From: UBA8752 sp002336475 | Lineage (GTDB): Bacteria; Bacteroidota; Bacteroidia; Flavobacteriales_D; Sanyastnellaceae | Direction of reading: 5' to 3' | DNA: 64,000 nt | Assembly: GCA_943846755.1 (NCBI GenBank) | Contig: OX044365.1 | Span: 2,046,001 to 2,110,000, forward strand | In this document: piece by piece, positions 24,342 through 34,611 of the stretch | Numbering within the stretch: position 1 is the first letter of the stretch | Layout: each line of letters begins with the position of its first letter | The notes under the pieces: model-generated | Database searches by the model: none | Told to the model about the DNA's origin: nothing | Seen by the model: only the letters and a program-made list of their open reading frames with translations | Position numbers and translations under genes: made by a program

Positions 24342-27300
24342 ATGAACCCACTATTTCGTTGTGTCGGATGGCTCATGTTGCTGCCGATGATGTTCGCGTT
24401 GGAAACACGGGCACAATCTGTTTTTGAGGATCACCCCGTCCGTCACATCGGACCTGGAACCATGAGTGGCAGGGTGACCGCCCTCACTGTGGATCCCACA
24501 GACCGCGACATCATCTACGCCGGTACTGCCAGTGGCGGTTTGTGGCGCAGCCCTTCCAGCGGCACCACTTGGGAGCCCTTGTTCGACGACCAAGACATCT
24601 TGAGCATTGGCTCGGTGGCGGTGGCCCCCTCTAACCCCGATGTGATCTGGGCAGGAACGGGCGAGGGCAACCCCCGAAACAGTCACACTTCCGGTCGGGG
24701 CATCTACCGCTCCATTGATGGGGGTTCCACCTGGTCCATGATGGGCCTGGAAGACACCCGGACCATCCACCGCATCCGCATCCACCCCACAGACCCCAAG
24801 ACGGTCTTTGTGGCGGCCATGGGCTCTGCTTGGGGCACCAATCCTGAGCGCGGCGTGTTCCGCACCCGGGACGGGGGCGAGACTTGGGACCATGTGTTGT
24901 CCATTGACGATACCACGGGATGTGCCGAGATGATCATGGATCCGTCCAACCCCGACAAGCTGTTTGCCGCCATGTGGTCGTTTCACCGTGAGCCTTGGTT
25001 CTTCACTTCCGGTGGCGAGGGCAGCGGATTGTATGTGACCCATGATGGAGGCGACAACTGGACCGAGCTCGGCGAAGATGAAGGCCTTCCAGGAGGCATG
25101 CTCGGGCGCATGGGCCTCACCATGAGTCCGGCCGACCCCGACATCGTCTACGCCTTGGTCGAATCCAAAAAGACGGGCCTCTACAAGAGCTCCGACGGCG
25201 GGGAGAACTTTGACTTGGTCTCCACAGAAAACATCGGAAACCGGCCGTTTTACTACGCGGAAATCCATGCCGATCCGCAAGACCCCGATCGGCTCTTCAA
25301 CCTCTACAGCATGGTCAGTGAGAGCACCGACGGCGGCCGCACATTTGATGTGATTCTGCCCTACAGCGGCGCTCACCCAGACCACCACGCTTGGTACCAA
25401 GACCCCAACGATTCGGATTTCATCTTGAATGGAAACGACGGCGGCATCAACATCAGCCGCGATGGAGGCGAGACTTGGACCTTCGTCCGCAACCTGCCTG
25501 TGGGTCAGTTTTACCACATCAACGTCGACAACGACATGCCTTACAATGTCTACGGCGGACTTCAGGACAACGGTTCTTGGAAAGCCCCGGCCTACGTGTG
25601 GCACGGCGATGGCGTTCGCAATGAGGATTGGCAAGAGATCAGCTTCGGCGATGGATTTGACGTGGTGCCCATGCCGGGCGACCCCGACATGGCCTACGCG
25701 ATGTCCCAAGGCGGAAACGTCTACCGCATTCACATCCCCACCGGTGCGATGGCCTACATCCAGCCGAACCACCCCGACACCACCGAGTTGCGGTACAATT
25801 GGAACGCGGCCATTGCCGTGGATCCCCACGATCCCAATGGGCTGTACTTCGGCAGCCAGTTTGTGCATTACAGCAGCGACCGCGGGCAGTCTTGGACCGT
25901 CCTCTCACCGGACCTCACCACGAATGATCCCGAGAAGCAAAAGCAGACCGAGAGCGGCGGCCTGACTACAGACGCGACCAACGCCGAGAACCACACCACC
26001 TTGCTGTGTGTGACGCCGCACCCTGAGCGGCCCAAAGAGGTGTGGGCTTCGTCCGATGATGGCTTGGTCCACAAGACTGTCGATGGAGGCGAAACTTGGA
26101 CAGAATTGAGCGGCGGCCTGAAGGGATTGCCAGCAGGCAGCTGGATTTCACAGGTGCGCATCTCTCCGCACAACCCCGACGAAGTCTATATCACGGCCAA
26201 CAACTACCGCCGCAACGACTGGAGCCCTTACCTGTATCGCTCCAGAGATGGGGGTGGCAAGTGGGAGCGGATCATTGCCGAGGGCGATGTTTTGGGTCAT
26301 GTCCAATGTGTCTTGCAGGACCCCGAAGTAGAGGAGCTACTGTGGTGCGGAACAGAACAGGGACTGTGGTGGAGCCATGACGGTGGCCAGGAGTGGCAGC
26401 GTTGGAAAGAAGGCGTTCCCGCCGTTCCCGTCCGCGACATCGTGTTGCAAGAGCGCGAGTCCGACCTCGTACTCGGCACCTTTGGCCGTGGCGTGTACAT
26501 CGTGGATGGCCTCGAGGTGATTCGCGCTTGGGTGGCTGCCGGAAAGGACGATGAATTTGGCGGTGCAGCCTGCACCATGTTTGCGCCGGATGCCGCAGTG
26601 ATGGCCGAATGGCGCCGGCCCGCCGGTGAGCGTTTTCCCGCCGATGGCTATTGGTCGGCCGACAACAAGGGCGGAGGTGCTCGCGTCCGTTGTCACTTCA
26701 ATGAAGACAGCATAGAAGGCTTGGCCAAAGACGAAATGCTCCTGCTTCACATGCTCAACAGTGTGGGCGATACGGTTCGGACCATGGAGCCTGAGCCGGA
26801 TGGCGGCATGGGCATGATGCGCTGGGACATGCGTGGCACAGGGACCTTCTGGCCTTCACGCCGAAAGCGAGACCGCGATGCACGCCCAGGAGGCGGATTC
26901 CCAGTGGACCCAGGCAATTACCGCATGGTGTTGGAAGTCAAGGGCGACTCTGCTGCCCGCATTTGGGGAGAAACAGAGGTTACCGTCATGGCCGACCCGC
27001 GCAGGGCGCCGTCGATGGAGACCATGGCAGCTCAGCGGGCGCAAATGAACCGCGTCTATGATGTGGTCAACCGCGCCGATGTGGTTTTCGAGGAGCTCAA
27101 GCGCATGCGCCGGGCCGAGGATGCCGTTTCAGACCGCATGGCCCACGCCAAGCGCGGATTGGAGCCAGGAGACACCACTTTCAAGGCCATGCAAGGATTG
27201 GCGGACTCGTTGTCTGGAGAATGGACCACTTTGGATGAGCGCTATTTCACGCCCAAGAACTTCAATGGTTACGACGCGGTGGTACGCATTCAAGACCGGG

Positions 27301-27497
27301 TGTGGCACGCGATGAGCTACGCTGATGGCGGCCTCTCTGCACCTGGGACCAACGCCGAGGATGCGCTGAAGGCACTTGACCGTGCTGTGACGGATGCCGA
27401 AAACCACTTAGAACGCATCCGTTCTGGGGTCTTTGCCGAGTGGCGCACAGCGGCAGAAGCCATGGATTGGCCGCTGTTTGGTGAATTTGAAGATTGA
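24342..27497 (+). CDS. Exported Asp-box beta-propeller protein (sortilin/VPS10-like)
   Basis: The 1051-residue protein starts with a signal peptide (CVGWLMLLPMMFALETRAQ). About residues 35-720 form two propellers built from repeats with Asp boxes: SIDGGSTW, TRDGGETW, THDGGDNW, SRDGGETW, TVDGGETW, SRDGGGKW and SHDGGQEW. The C-terminal 250 residues are helical and lack an obvious T9SS sorting domain. The family is often annotated as glycosyl hydrolase or VPS10-like, but no catalytic residues are clear, so an enzymatic role is unproven. ATG 24342 was preferred over 24309 to start the signal peptide. The gene ends in a terminator shared with the giant gene on the other strand. Confidence 0.85.
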   Translation: MNPLFRCVGWLMLLPMMFALETRAQSVFEDHPVRHIGPGTMSGRVTALTVDPTDRDIIYAGTASGGLWRSPSSGTTWEPLFDDQDILSIGSVAVAPSNPDVIWAGTGEGNPRNSHTSGRGIYRSIDGGSTWSMMGLEDTRTIHRIRIHPTDPKTVFVAAMGSAWGTNPERGVFRTRDGGETWDHVLSIDDTTGCAEMIMDPSNPDKLFAAMWSFHREPWFFTSGGEGSGLYVTHDGGDNWTELGEDEGLPGGMLGRMGLTMSPADPDIVYALVESKKTGLYKSSDGGENFDLVSTENIGNRPFYYAEIHADPQDPDRLFNLYSMVSESTDGGRTFDVILPYSGAHPDHHAWYQDPNDSDFILNGNDGGINISRDGGETWTFVRNLPVGQFYHINVDNDMPYNVYGGLQDNGSWKAPAYVWHGDGVRNEDWQEISFGDGFDVVPMPGDPDMAYAMSQGGNVYRIHIPTGAMAYIQPNHPDTTELRYNWNAAIAVDPHDPNGLYFGSQFVHYSSDRGQSWTVLSPDLTTNDPEKQKQTESGGLTTDATNAENHTTLLCVTPHPERPKEVWASSDDGLVHKTVDGGETWTELSGGLKGLPAGSWISQVRISPHNPDEVYITANNYRRNDWSPYLYRSRDGGGKWERIIAEGDVLGHVQCVLQDPEVEELLWCGTEQGLWWSHDGGQEWQRWKEGVPAVPVRDIVLQERESDLVLGTFGRGVYIVDGLEVIRAWVAAGKDDEFGGAACTMFAPDAAVMAEWRRPAGERFPADGYWSADNKGGGARVRCHFNEDSIEGLAKDEMLLLHMLNSVGDTVRTMEPEPDGGMGMMRWDMRGTGTFWPSRRKRDRDARPGGGFPVDPGNYRMVLEVKGDSAARIWGETEVTVMADPRRAPSMETMAAQRAQMNRVYDVVNRADVVFEELKRMRRAEDAVSDRMAHAKRGLEPGDTTFKAMQGLADSLSGEWTTLDERYFTPKNFNGYDAVVRIQDRVWHAMSYADGGLSAPGTNAEDALKALDRAVTDAENHLERIRSGVFAEWRTAAEAMDWPLFGEFED

Positions 27498-27500
27498 ATA

Positions 27501-27535
27501 GAAGGTCCCCCAGGCCCATCGGCTGGGGGACCTTC
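27501..27535. terminator. Bidirectional terminator between converging genes
   Basis: GAAGGTCCCCCAG at 27501-27513 pairs perfectly with CTGGGGGACCTTC at 27523-27535. It stands 3 bases after one gene's stop and 4 bases before the other's, with weak T tracts on both sides. Confidence 0.85.
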
Positions 27536-27539
27536 TCGT

Positions 27540-30500
27540 TCATTCGCACTCGGCGGCAAACTCGCCAAGGACCATCAACAGGTCGGCCACATTGGTCGTG
27601 CCGTCGGCATTGATGTCTGTGGGACAACTGTTGGGCTCAGGTCCCTGACCGCCTCCGCCATCACAAGCCCCCGGTGTCCAACTGATCAACCCACCGAAAT
27701 ACATGGCATAACAGGCATTGGCATAGGTCATGCCATCGCATCCGCACACTGGATCGTATTCTTCCGTGCAGGGATAGTAAGGGTTAATCAACGTGGGCAA
27801 AACGCAGGTATCCCAAATGCAGGACCCATCGTCTACGGTGGCGTCGGGATTGTGGTTGACCGCGTCGGGGTTGGTGCACCCTTCCACCTCTGTTGAACCG
27901 CATGGCCCAGGCGTCCAATATTGGATGCCGTGTACCATCTCTGCGAAGCAGGAGTTGCTGTAGGTCACGCCATCACAGCCGCATACAGGGTCGTAGACTT
28001 CAGGACAGGGATGTGTGGGGTCGCTTGGGCCATAGCAGTCGCCTTCGTAGATGCAGGATCCGTCGTCAATGGTGGCGTTCGGGTCGTAATTGATCGCCAT
28101 TGGATCGGTGCACCCATAAATCTCTTCACCACAAGATGGCAGATCGATGCACCAAGTCATGTGGCAGCATTCCAGCCAATCGCCGGATGCGCCTTCCTCG
28201 TAGAATACAAGGTCGATGCAGAATGGACTCTCGGGCAGTGTGTTGGGGTCCAAGTCTACATTCAATATTCCGGAGGTCAACGGATCAATGGTGATGGCGG
28301 TGACCCATTGAACAATGGTGCCGAATTGCCCTGGGTAGCTCATTTGGAGTTGACCGAAGGTGTATCCCGTGTGGTTGGAGACGCCAAATTCAAGGTGGTA
28401 CCCATCGTCATCGCAGTGGGAATCATCGAAGAGGGTCATCGTGGCACAATCAGAGTCACATGGGGGCAATTCCACGCAATGCTCGAGATAACAGCAGGCT
28501 GTATTCGGGTCGAGGGCTGGATCAGATTCGTGTGCTGAAACCATAAAGCAGGCCTCCAGTGACGTGATGTTGCCGGTCAAGGCCACAGAGAAATCCATGC
28601 AATCGCCTGGGGCAATGCCCGTGCCGATGTCAAAGACGGTTTGGTCTATGTTGAGGCCCGCAGGCAACAGGGTCGAGAGGGTGAAGTAACCAACATTGTA
28701 AGGGTTGCTCGACCCGTTGCAGATTGTGAAATTGTAATCCCAACCGCTTCCATCTTCGAAGCAATCGATGTCGCCGCTGATTACGGTGATGCAGGTGCTG
28801 TCTTCAGGCTCTCCGATGATGGCTTCTGGACAGGAAAAGCCGTCGTTGTAATTGAGTGTGCCGGACCCCGTGTCCCAGAATGGCGTTCCCACACCTGTCA
28901 GAGGGTTGACTCGGTAGGTATTGACGGGGGCGCTGGTTGGATCATAGTATGCCCATTCATTGCAAGTGCAATACACCGCACCTGTGGCATCAGAATAGGC
29001 TGCGCCCCAGCCGAGACAATCGGAGAGTGGGCTTCCTGCATTGTTGCCGACCACCATGTTGGGAGTGCCAATGAACGCAGTTGAACCGGTCATTGGGTCA
29101 ATGGAAACCAGTTGTTCTGCATCCTTGTCGACACCGTAAAACAGGCCATCGGTACTGCGTGCGAAATCCCAATTCGTTGAGGTGGTGGCGGGCCCGGTCA
29201 ACCCATAGGTATGCACAACCATGCGGGTGTCCACGTCGATGATGTTGACCCAGGGCGTGGCGGACTGTCGGACATGGAGCAATTCGCCAGAGATGGCGTT
29301 TGCCAGCGCAGCGGAGGGGTTGTTGGTCGAGAAGTCCCCTTGGTTGGGCTGGATGTCCAAGAACCCATCTGAGGAGAAGTCCTGCACTTGGAAATTCAAG
29401 TTGTTCGGGTGGTTGGAAATGGTCCCGAGGTCTTCTATGCAGCCATTGGTTCCGATGCGCACCAAGATGACGCTGTCTTGGGCGTCCCGGGCTATGCCGT
29501 ATGCGTAATCGTCAAGCACTCGATATCCGGTGGCATTGACTTGATCATCCACATCCACGACACCGTCGTCATAATTGAATGGGAGTACTGTAAAGCCACC
29601 CGCAGTGTTGTTTGGGTCGAAATACCCCACTTTGTTGTCTGCGCCATAGACTTGGTAGAGCCAGTTGTTGCAGGTGAGAGGTTCGCATTGTGTGGTGTCC
29701 TCTCCGCAGTCATACTCAATGCGGCTCCAGCAAGTGTCCGCATTTTCGGTGATCCAACCGAAATCGAGTAGGACCGTTCCAGCGGGTTGGGCATCTGGAC
29801 AGAAGGAAACGGCATTGGGAATGGTGCCTTGGGGCGCACTTCCAGAGCTGACTTCCAGATACGTTGAGGTGGGCGTGGTCCAGGTTTCGTTGAAAAGCGG
29901 GGCGTAGCCAAAGGAACCGGGTTGGTTGGAGAATACATACAGGTCAGTGAGATCTGTGGTGCTGTTGTTTTCAAATCCGATGACGACACAGCAATCATCT
30001 GAAATGGCATAGACAGGCTCAATGTTGCATTGGCAATCGAGCAAGGTGAACTCCAAGTCCCCCGACATGGCGCTGCAGCCATTGCTGCTGGTGGCCATCA
30101 CATTGTAAATGCCAGAGGCCTCGACAATCACGCAGGGGTCGTTCGCCCCTGAGATGGGACTTTGATTCAAAAACCATTGATACGAGGCATAGCCCTCCGG
30201 CGCACACAACGTGTCCGGTCCGCAGTTCTCATAGCACCCTGTGGGAACGGCGCAGAGGTCGGGAATGGGCAGCACTTCAAACGATGCGGAGTGGAAGCAG
30301 CCGTTGGTGTTCACGCCCGTGGCAGTGTAGACCCCCGCATTTTGTACGGTGATGTTTGGACCTGTGGCTCCGGTGCTCCAGTTGTAGTTCACGGTGGGGT
30401 CCAAGGGGGTCACCTCGATCAACACATCGTCGCCAGCGCATGGAGGGAAGTTGGGTGAGGTCAGCGTGAAATTCACGTCTTGGACCCACTCAGTGGTATG

Positions 30501-33500
30501 GAGATTGGACGCGTGCGGACAATCGTCGCCGTCCACCACCACCACGTTTATGTTGTGGACGGTTCCCACCACCCCTGAGAGTGTTAAAGTGGGCGTGGTT
30601 GCCACCAAAATGCCGTCCCTAAACCACTTGTAAGAGGAGAACGACCCGGTCACTTGGAACGTAGCGTCGCCATTTCCACAAATCACCGAGGGTCCGATGA
30701 TGGTGGGGCTCAAGTCTGGAAGGACTTGCACGACAACGGGCCCGCTGGTTCTGGGGCACCCGTTGGCATCCAACACGGAGACATAATACTCCCCCTCGCC
30801 AGCGGTGAGGTGGTCATTGGTCTCTCCGGGCAAGTCTGCGACATCATCTGCCCATTGATAGCTTGTAAAACCGGGCATGGCTTGAATGAGGGCTGTTCCG
30901 GGGTCAAAACACACCACTTGGTCTGGCGTGGCGGCCAATGGATCATCGGCCTCCGGATGCACGGTCACCGTGGCAGTGGCGGTTTGTGTGCACCCTTCGG
31001 CATCCACAGCGGTCACTACAATGGTGTTGTTGGTGGGCACCGATGTGAAGGTGTGTTCAATGACGCTGCCTTGGAAGGTGACCCCGTCGGGGAAGCTCCA
31101 GAGGTAGTTCACAGCGCCTGTGGCATTGGCAGAGTGCAATCCGGTCTGACCTACACACAAGGGCGAGTCAATCGTGAGGACGGGCAAACCAACCGAGCCG
31201 ATGACCACAGTTTTAACCGCAGTGGCGGTGCATCCGTTTGCAGCTGTTACGGTGAGGATGACGGTGTATGATCCCCCTGCGAGGTAACTGTGAGAAGGGT
31301 CTTGGGCGGTGGAAATATTGCCGTCGCCAAAGTTCCAATCCCATTGCACGATTTCGTTGCCTTGGCCGGGTTCGTCGATGTAGGACGACAGGTCTTCAAA
31401 GTCCACGTCCGTGCAGCCTTGAGCCTCACAGCTGAACTCGGCAGCCAACGGGATACACACCCCCACATAGTCGGTCACCGTGCAGGTGGAGCCGAAATTC
31501 CCCAATTCTGGCACTTCTGCCGTGGCCCAAATGACATAGCAGCCGGCTTCTGAATAGGTGTGAGTATTGGAAGAGGTGGAGGGAGATCCATCATCATAGT
31601 CCCAGGTCACATTTGTGGCAAAGGGAGACCCAACATCCACGGTGACCATGTCGCAGTTCACGTTGGCGGAAGGGTCCAATTGAACAGCAGGAGTGCAACC
31701 TGGTCCGGTTCCAGTGCAGTTGTCTTCAGCGATGAGGTAGTTGTCTGTGGCCTCACATCCTGTGGCCGTGATCCAAGTGGTCACGCTGTAGGGGTATGCG
31801 CCAGGAATGTTCTGAATGGCGTGGGATTCACTCGGTCCCGTGCCACCCGTAGACCATTGGTGTGACCACCCCGCAGAAGTGGGCGTGTACATCGGTACGC
31901 TGCTCAGTGAGCTCGGCAGACACAAGGTGCTGGGCTCAGGAGATGTGATGTCGGCCACCGGAACTGGATCGGCGTCGACTTCATAAAAAGCCTTGCCTTC
32001 GCAACCCAAATTGTCTGTGACGATCACCTGATGCTGACCGGAAGCGTTAACGTTGAAGGTGGGGTTGGTGTTTGGTATCGATCCCGTGGAGGTGCCTGAC
32101 CAAGTGTAAGTGGTGAACGTGTTGGTTGTGCTCAGTGAAGCGGGTGTGAAAGCACCCGGGCATAGGTGACCAGATTGGATGATGTCCACGTCTGGTTGTG
32201 GCGATATGTTCACCGTAAACAAGGCCACCTCTTGGAGGTTACACAGTGAAGACACCACGGTCACCACAGCTGGCCCGCTGAAGTCGTTCCATTGAATCTC
32301 TACTTGATTGGACCCTTGACCATCGACCACACTTCCTGCAGTAGCGGGGTTGATGGACCACGTCAATTCCTCTCCGTTCAGGGCGGCGGAGGTGGAGAGG
32401 ATGTAGTCTTCCAATTGGTTGGCGCAGCCCGTGTAGTGGTCCAAGGCGGTGGGTGCAGCAGGCAGAAGAGGTTCAAAGTCCAACAGGCCTGAAGCGGTGC
32501 AATACGGCGCTGATGTCGAGTATGCATTGACGGTCACTTGGTGCAAGGGGGCGCCCACCGTCCAGGTAATGATGGAGCTGTTTCCAACTGAGGTGGATGC
32601 GGTGCCTCCCGTGACGTTCCAGTAGTAGCTCACGCCGGGGGTGGGGGAGTCGATGGAGTAGAGCAACCCCTGGTCTTCACAGCCTTCCGTGGGTCCGAGG
32701 ATCACAGGTTCTGGCACCGTTGATACTACAGTTGTGGTGGAAATGGGGCCGTTGCAAAATGCGCTGGGGTTGTTGGGTGTGGCGGTGATGGTGTAGGTGC
32801 CCGAGCTGGCAAAAGTCACGTTCAATGAGGCACCCGAAGTCGAAGAAGCAGCTGGAGGGTTGACGGTCCAGGTCACGTTTGCGTCATTGACTTCATAGGT
32901 CACTGTTTGCCCTTCGCAGGCTTGGGTCGGTGCCGAGGTGAAGAGCAGTTCAGGGAGGATTTCCACGGTCAAATCGCCTTCTCCTGAGCAGTCCAAAGCG
33001 TCATGGCCTTGGAGCCCTCCAAGGAAGGGGCTTTGGTATGTCACATGGATGGTTCCCACACCGTTGGGGCCCCAAACGATTGAAATCTGGTGGCCATTGG
33101 GGGTGGCAGAAACGGCGCCAGTGACGGTCCAATCGTACACCACGTCCATCCATTTGGGAACGGTGTATATGGCGGCTTCTCCGGGACACACCACTTGTGG
33201 ACCTGAGACCAAAGCCGAGGAAGAAATGATGGGCACTTGAACGCTGGTGGGCTGGTCACAGATGTCTGCGCAACCAGAAATGACCAGGCTCACATTGCCA
33301 TGAGGCCCTTGGCCCCATTCCAAGCAGATTTCAGCGGAGTTTTGACCGTCAAAATCCACATTGTCGCCATTGGCGTCGGTCACGGTCCAGAGGTAGGTGG
33401 CGCCGGTGCAGCCGGAGTTGGTCCAGTAGCATGCGCTGTCGCCTTCGCACAGGGTAGAAATGCATTCAATGTCGGGGCCTTTTTCATCTAGAACCTCAAT

Positions 33501-34427
33501 GTCCATGGCGTAGGTGTCTTGACAACAGCAAACGGTATCTCCTGCCGCATTGAGCAGCGGGGTGGTGACCGTCAATATGACGGTGTGGGTTCCTGGAGTT
33601 AAGTACGTGTGCAAGGGGTTGACGGCGTTGGATTGGTTGCCATCACCAAAATCCCAGAAGTGCGCTGCGCCGGGGGTAGACGTGCTGGTAAATTGAACAC
33701 CTGTTTGCAAGCAAACTGGGGACGGGCCAGTAAACGCTGCAGTTGGACTTTCACCGATCACCACACATTGTTGCAATACTTGCGTTCCACCTGGGCCTGT
33801 AATGGTTACCGCTATGCTGCCTGACCCAGCCGCCCCCCATTGCACCTCCACGCTGGCGGGATCTTGGAGCGGGCCCAACACTGTGCCTCCACCAATGGTC
33901 CAATCGTAGGAGTTTTGACTGGAGTAGGGGGCCAATACTGTTGTGATGGCACCGCTGCATACATAGACACAGTTGGTGTCCGGGGCTTGGTTGGGATTGT
34001 CGGGGTCCAGCCCTCCTGCATTGGGCTCGAGTATGATGGTCGAACAGTCTCCTTTGTCCGTTCCGCATTCAACGTCGATGGTCACATGGGCGGTGCAGAA
34101 GAACTCTCCAGATTGGAGGGTGTACACAAATTCGAAACTGCCGCAACAGGACGATCCGTCAGCTTGGCCGGTGTAGAATATCTCGCCGGTACCTTGTTCA
34201 AAGTCAAAACATGGCGGGAGGCCTTCGATAAAGACAAAGGCGTCAACGCCGATGAAGTCGTTGTCGAGCAGGTTCTCTGTGAAGGATGGGAGTTCTGCTT
34301 CTTGGATGACATAATGGTCATCTACGGCGAGGAGTACATCTGGGTCGCAGATGCTATTGGAGCCTTGAGAAAACGCAGGTCCGGCGATTCCGAGCAAGAC
34401 AATGAGGAGAGATGTGATCTGGTGCAT
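27540..34427 (-). CDS. Giant Cys-rich surface protein B with Kazal-like and dockerin-like end
   Basis: A 2295-residue secreted protein. A signal peptide (MHQITSLLIVLLGIAGPAFS) is followed by about 1500 residues of Ig-like and PKD-like modules (FWDFGDGNQS, WDYDDGSPS, WNFGDGNIS) with many paired cysteines. Next comes a part like DUF6923 (about 1600-1900), then two GCT(D/N)P...DDGSC units, each followed by a Kazal-like module (about 2131-2177 and 2208-2257, core VCGCDG.TY.N.C). The end is a dockerin-like EF-hand (DINADGTTNVADL, 2271-2283). No standard T9SS sorting domain is visible. The first two thirds are paralogous to the protein at 34611. ATG 34427 was chosen for the signal peptide. Likely an adhesin or coat protein; the partner is unknown. 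Confidence 0.85.
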   Translation of the reverse strand: MHQITSLLIVLLGIAGPAFSQGSNSICDPDVLLAVDDHYVIQEAELPSFTENLLDNDFIGVDAFVFIEGLPPCFDFEQGTGEIFYTGQADGSSCCGSFEFVYTLQSGEFFCTAHVTIDVECGTDKGDCSTIILEPNAGGLDPDNPNQAPDTNCVYVCSGAITTVLAPYSSQNSYDWTIGGGTVLGPLQDPASVEVQWGAAGSGSIAVTITGPGGTQVLQQCVVIGESPTAAFTGPSPVCLQTGVQFTSTSTPGAAHFWDFGDGNQSNAVNPLHTYLTPGTHTVILTVTTPLLNAAGDTVCCCQDTYAMDIEVLDEKGPDIECISTLCEGDSACYWTNSGCTGATYLWTVTDANGDNVDFDGQNSAEICLEWGQGPHGNVSLVISGCADICDQPTSVQVPIISSSALVSGPQVVCPGEAAIYTVPKWMDVVYDWTVTGAVSATPNGHQISIVWGPNGVGTIHVTYQSPFLGGLQGHDALDCSGEGDLTVEILPELLFTSAPTQACEGQTVTYEVNDANVTWTVNPPAASSTSGASLNVTFASSGTYTITATPNNPSAFCNGPISTTTVVSTVPEPVILGPTEGCEDQGLLYSIDSPTPGVSYYWNVTGGTASTSVGNSSIITWTVGAPLHQVTVNAYSTSAPYCTASGLLDFEPLLPAAPTALDHYTGCANQLEDYILSTSAALNGEELTWSINPATAGSVVDGQGSNQVEIQWNDFSGPAVVTVVSSLCNLQEVALFTVNISPQPDVDIIQSGHLCPGAFTPASLSTTNTFTTYTWSGTSTGSIPNTNPTFNVNASGQHQVIVTDNLGCEGKAFYEVDADPVPVADITSPEPSTLCLPSSLSSVPMYTPTSAGWSHQWSTGGTGPSESHAIQNIPGAYPYSVTTWITATGCEATDNYLIAEDNCTGTGPGCTPAVQLDPSANVNCDMVTVDVGSPFATNVTWDYDDGSPSTSSNTHTYSEAGCYVIWATAEVPELGNFGSTCTVTDYVGVCIPLAAEFSCEAQGCTDVDFEDLSSYIDEPGQGNEIVQWDWNFGDGNISTAQDPSHSYLAGGSYTVILTVTAANGCTATAVKTVVIGSVGLPVLTIDSPLCVGQTGLHSANATGAVNYLWSFPDGVTFQGSVIEHTFTSVPTNNTIVVTAVDAEGCTQTATATVTVHPEADDPLAATPDQVVCFDPGTALIQAMPGFTSYQWADDVADLPGETNDHLTAGEGEYYVSVLDANGCPRTSGPVVVQVLPDLSPTIIGPSVICGNGDATFQVTGSFSSYKWFRDGILVATTPTLTLSGVVGTVHNINVVVVDGDDCPHASNLHTTEWVQDVNFTLTSPNFPPCAGDDVLIEVTPLDPTVNYNWSTGATGPNITVQNAGVYTATGVNTNGCFHSASFEVLPIPDLCAVPTGCYENCGPDTLCAPEGYASYQWFLNQSPISGANDPCVIVEASGIYNVMATSSNGCSAMSGDLEFTLLDCQCNIEPVYAISDDCCVVIGFENNSTTDLTDLYVFSNQPGSFGYAPLFNETWTTPTSTYLEVSSGSAPQGTIPNAVSFCPDAQPAGTVLLDFGWITENADTCWSRIEYDCGEDTTQCEPLTCNNWLYQVYGADNKVGYFDPNNTAGGFTVLPFNYDDGVVDVDDQVNATGYRVLDDYAYGIARDAQDSVILVRIGTNGCIEDLGTISNHPNNLNFQVQDFSSDGFLDIQPNQGDFSTNNPSAALANAISGELLHVRQSATPWVNIIDVDTRMVVHTYGLTGPATTSTNWDFARSTDGLFYGVDKDAEQLVSIDPMTGSTAFIGTPNMVVGNNAGSPLSDCLGWGAAYSDATGAVYCTCNEWAYYDPTSAPVNTYRVNPLTGVGTPFWDTGSGTLNYNDGFSCPEAIIGEPEDSTCITVISGDIDCFEDGSGWDYNFTICNGSSNPYNVGYFTLSTLLPAGLNIDQTVFDIGTGIAPGDCMDFSVALTGNITSLEACFMVSAHESDPALDPNTACCYLEHCVELPPCDSDCATMTLFDDSHCDDDGYHLEFGVSNHTGYTFGQLQMSYPGQFGTIVQWVTAITIDPLTSGILNVDLDPNTLPESPFCIDLVFYEEGASGDWLECCHMTWCIDLPSCGEEIYGCTDPMAINYDPNATIDDGSCIYEGDCYGPSDPTHPCPEVYDPVCGCDGVTYSNSCFAEMVHGIQYWTPGPCGSTEVEGCTNPDAVNHNPDATVDDGSCIWDTCVLPTLINPYYPCTEEYDPVCGCDGMTYANACYAMYFGGLISWTPGACDGGGGQGPEPNSCPTDINADGTTNVADLLMVLGEFAAECE

Positions 34428-34458
34428 TCCTCCAATGAACTGAAAATCAATCGTTAAA

Positions 34459-34476
34459 TGATGACGATCGTCATCA
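34459..34476. promoter_or_regulatory. 18-base perfect palindrome upstream of giant gene B
   Basis: TGATGACGATCGTCATCA reads the same on both strands. It lies 31 bases before the start of giant gene B. On the minus strand CAGATTTG (34482-34475), a 6-of-8 match to TAnnTTTG, touches its upstream edge, so the palindrome could cover the transcription start as an operator, or form a 5' hairpin in the RNA. Confidence 0.45.
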
Positions 34477-34521
34477 AATCTGATGATTGTTGCCTTGGAA
34501 CGTTCTACACGAGAAGCCCTG

Positions 34522-34611
34522 TCACACTGGTGGCGGGGTTGGGTTCTTGCCCCTTCTGCTCCAGCCAATGCCAAAGTACAAGGAGACCTTGCGCACGCGC
34601 GGCCCGCGGTT
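34522..34611 (-). pseudogene. Remnant of a PorT-like barrel gene end
   Basis: Directly after the stop of giant gene A a different frame reads GPRVRKVSLYFGIGWSRRG and ends at a TGA (34522-34524). The intact barrel protein at 41099 ends GPRVRNVSLHFGIGWSIRG. No start codon exists in this frame, as a TAA lies just upstream. It is therefore a copied 3' end of the barrel gene, not a gene of its own. Confidence 0.85.
34557..34605. repeat. 49-base direct repeat, copy 1
   Basis: 47 of 49 bases match 41116-41164 in the same orientation (TGCTCCAGCCAATGCCAAAG at one end, TTGCGCACGCGCGGCCC at the other). Weaker similarity continues for about 15 bases on the left; on the right it stops close to the stop codon of giant gene A. 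Confidence 0.9.

Noticed and set aside
24351..25868. A 505-codon minus-strand frame opposite the propeller gene
   Set aside because: Mirror frame of the Asp-box repeats; its His/Val/Gly-rich composition and lack of motifs fit an artefact.
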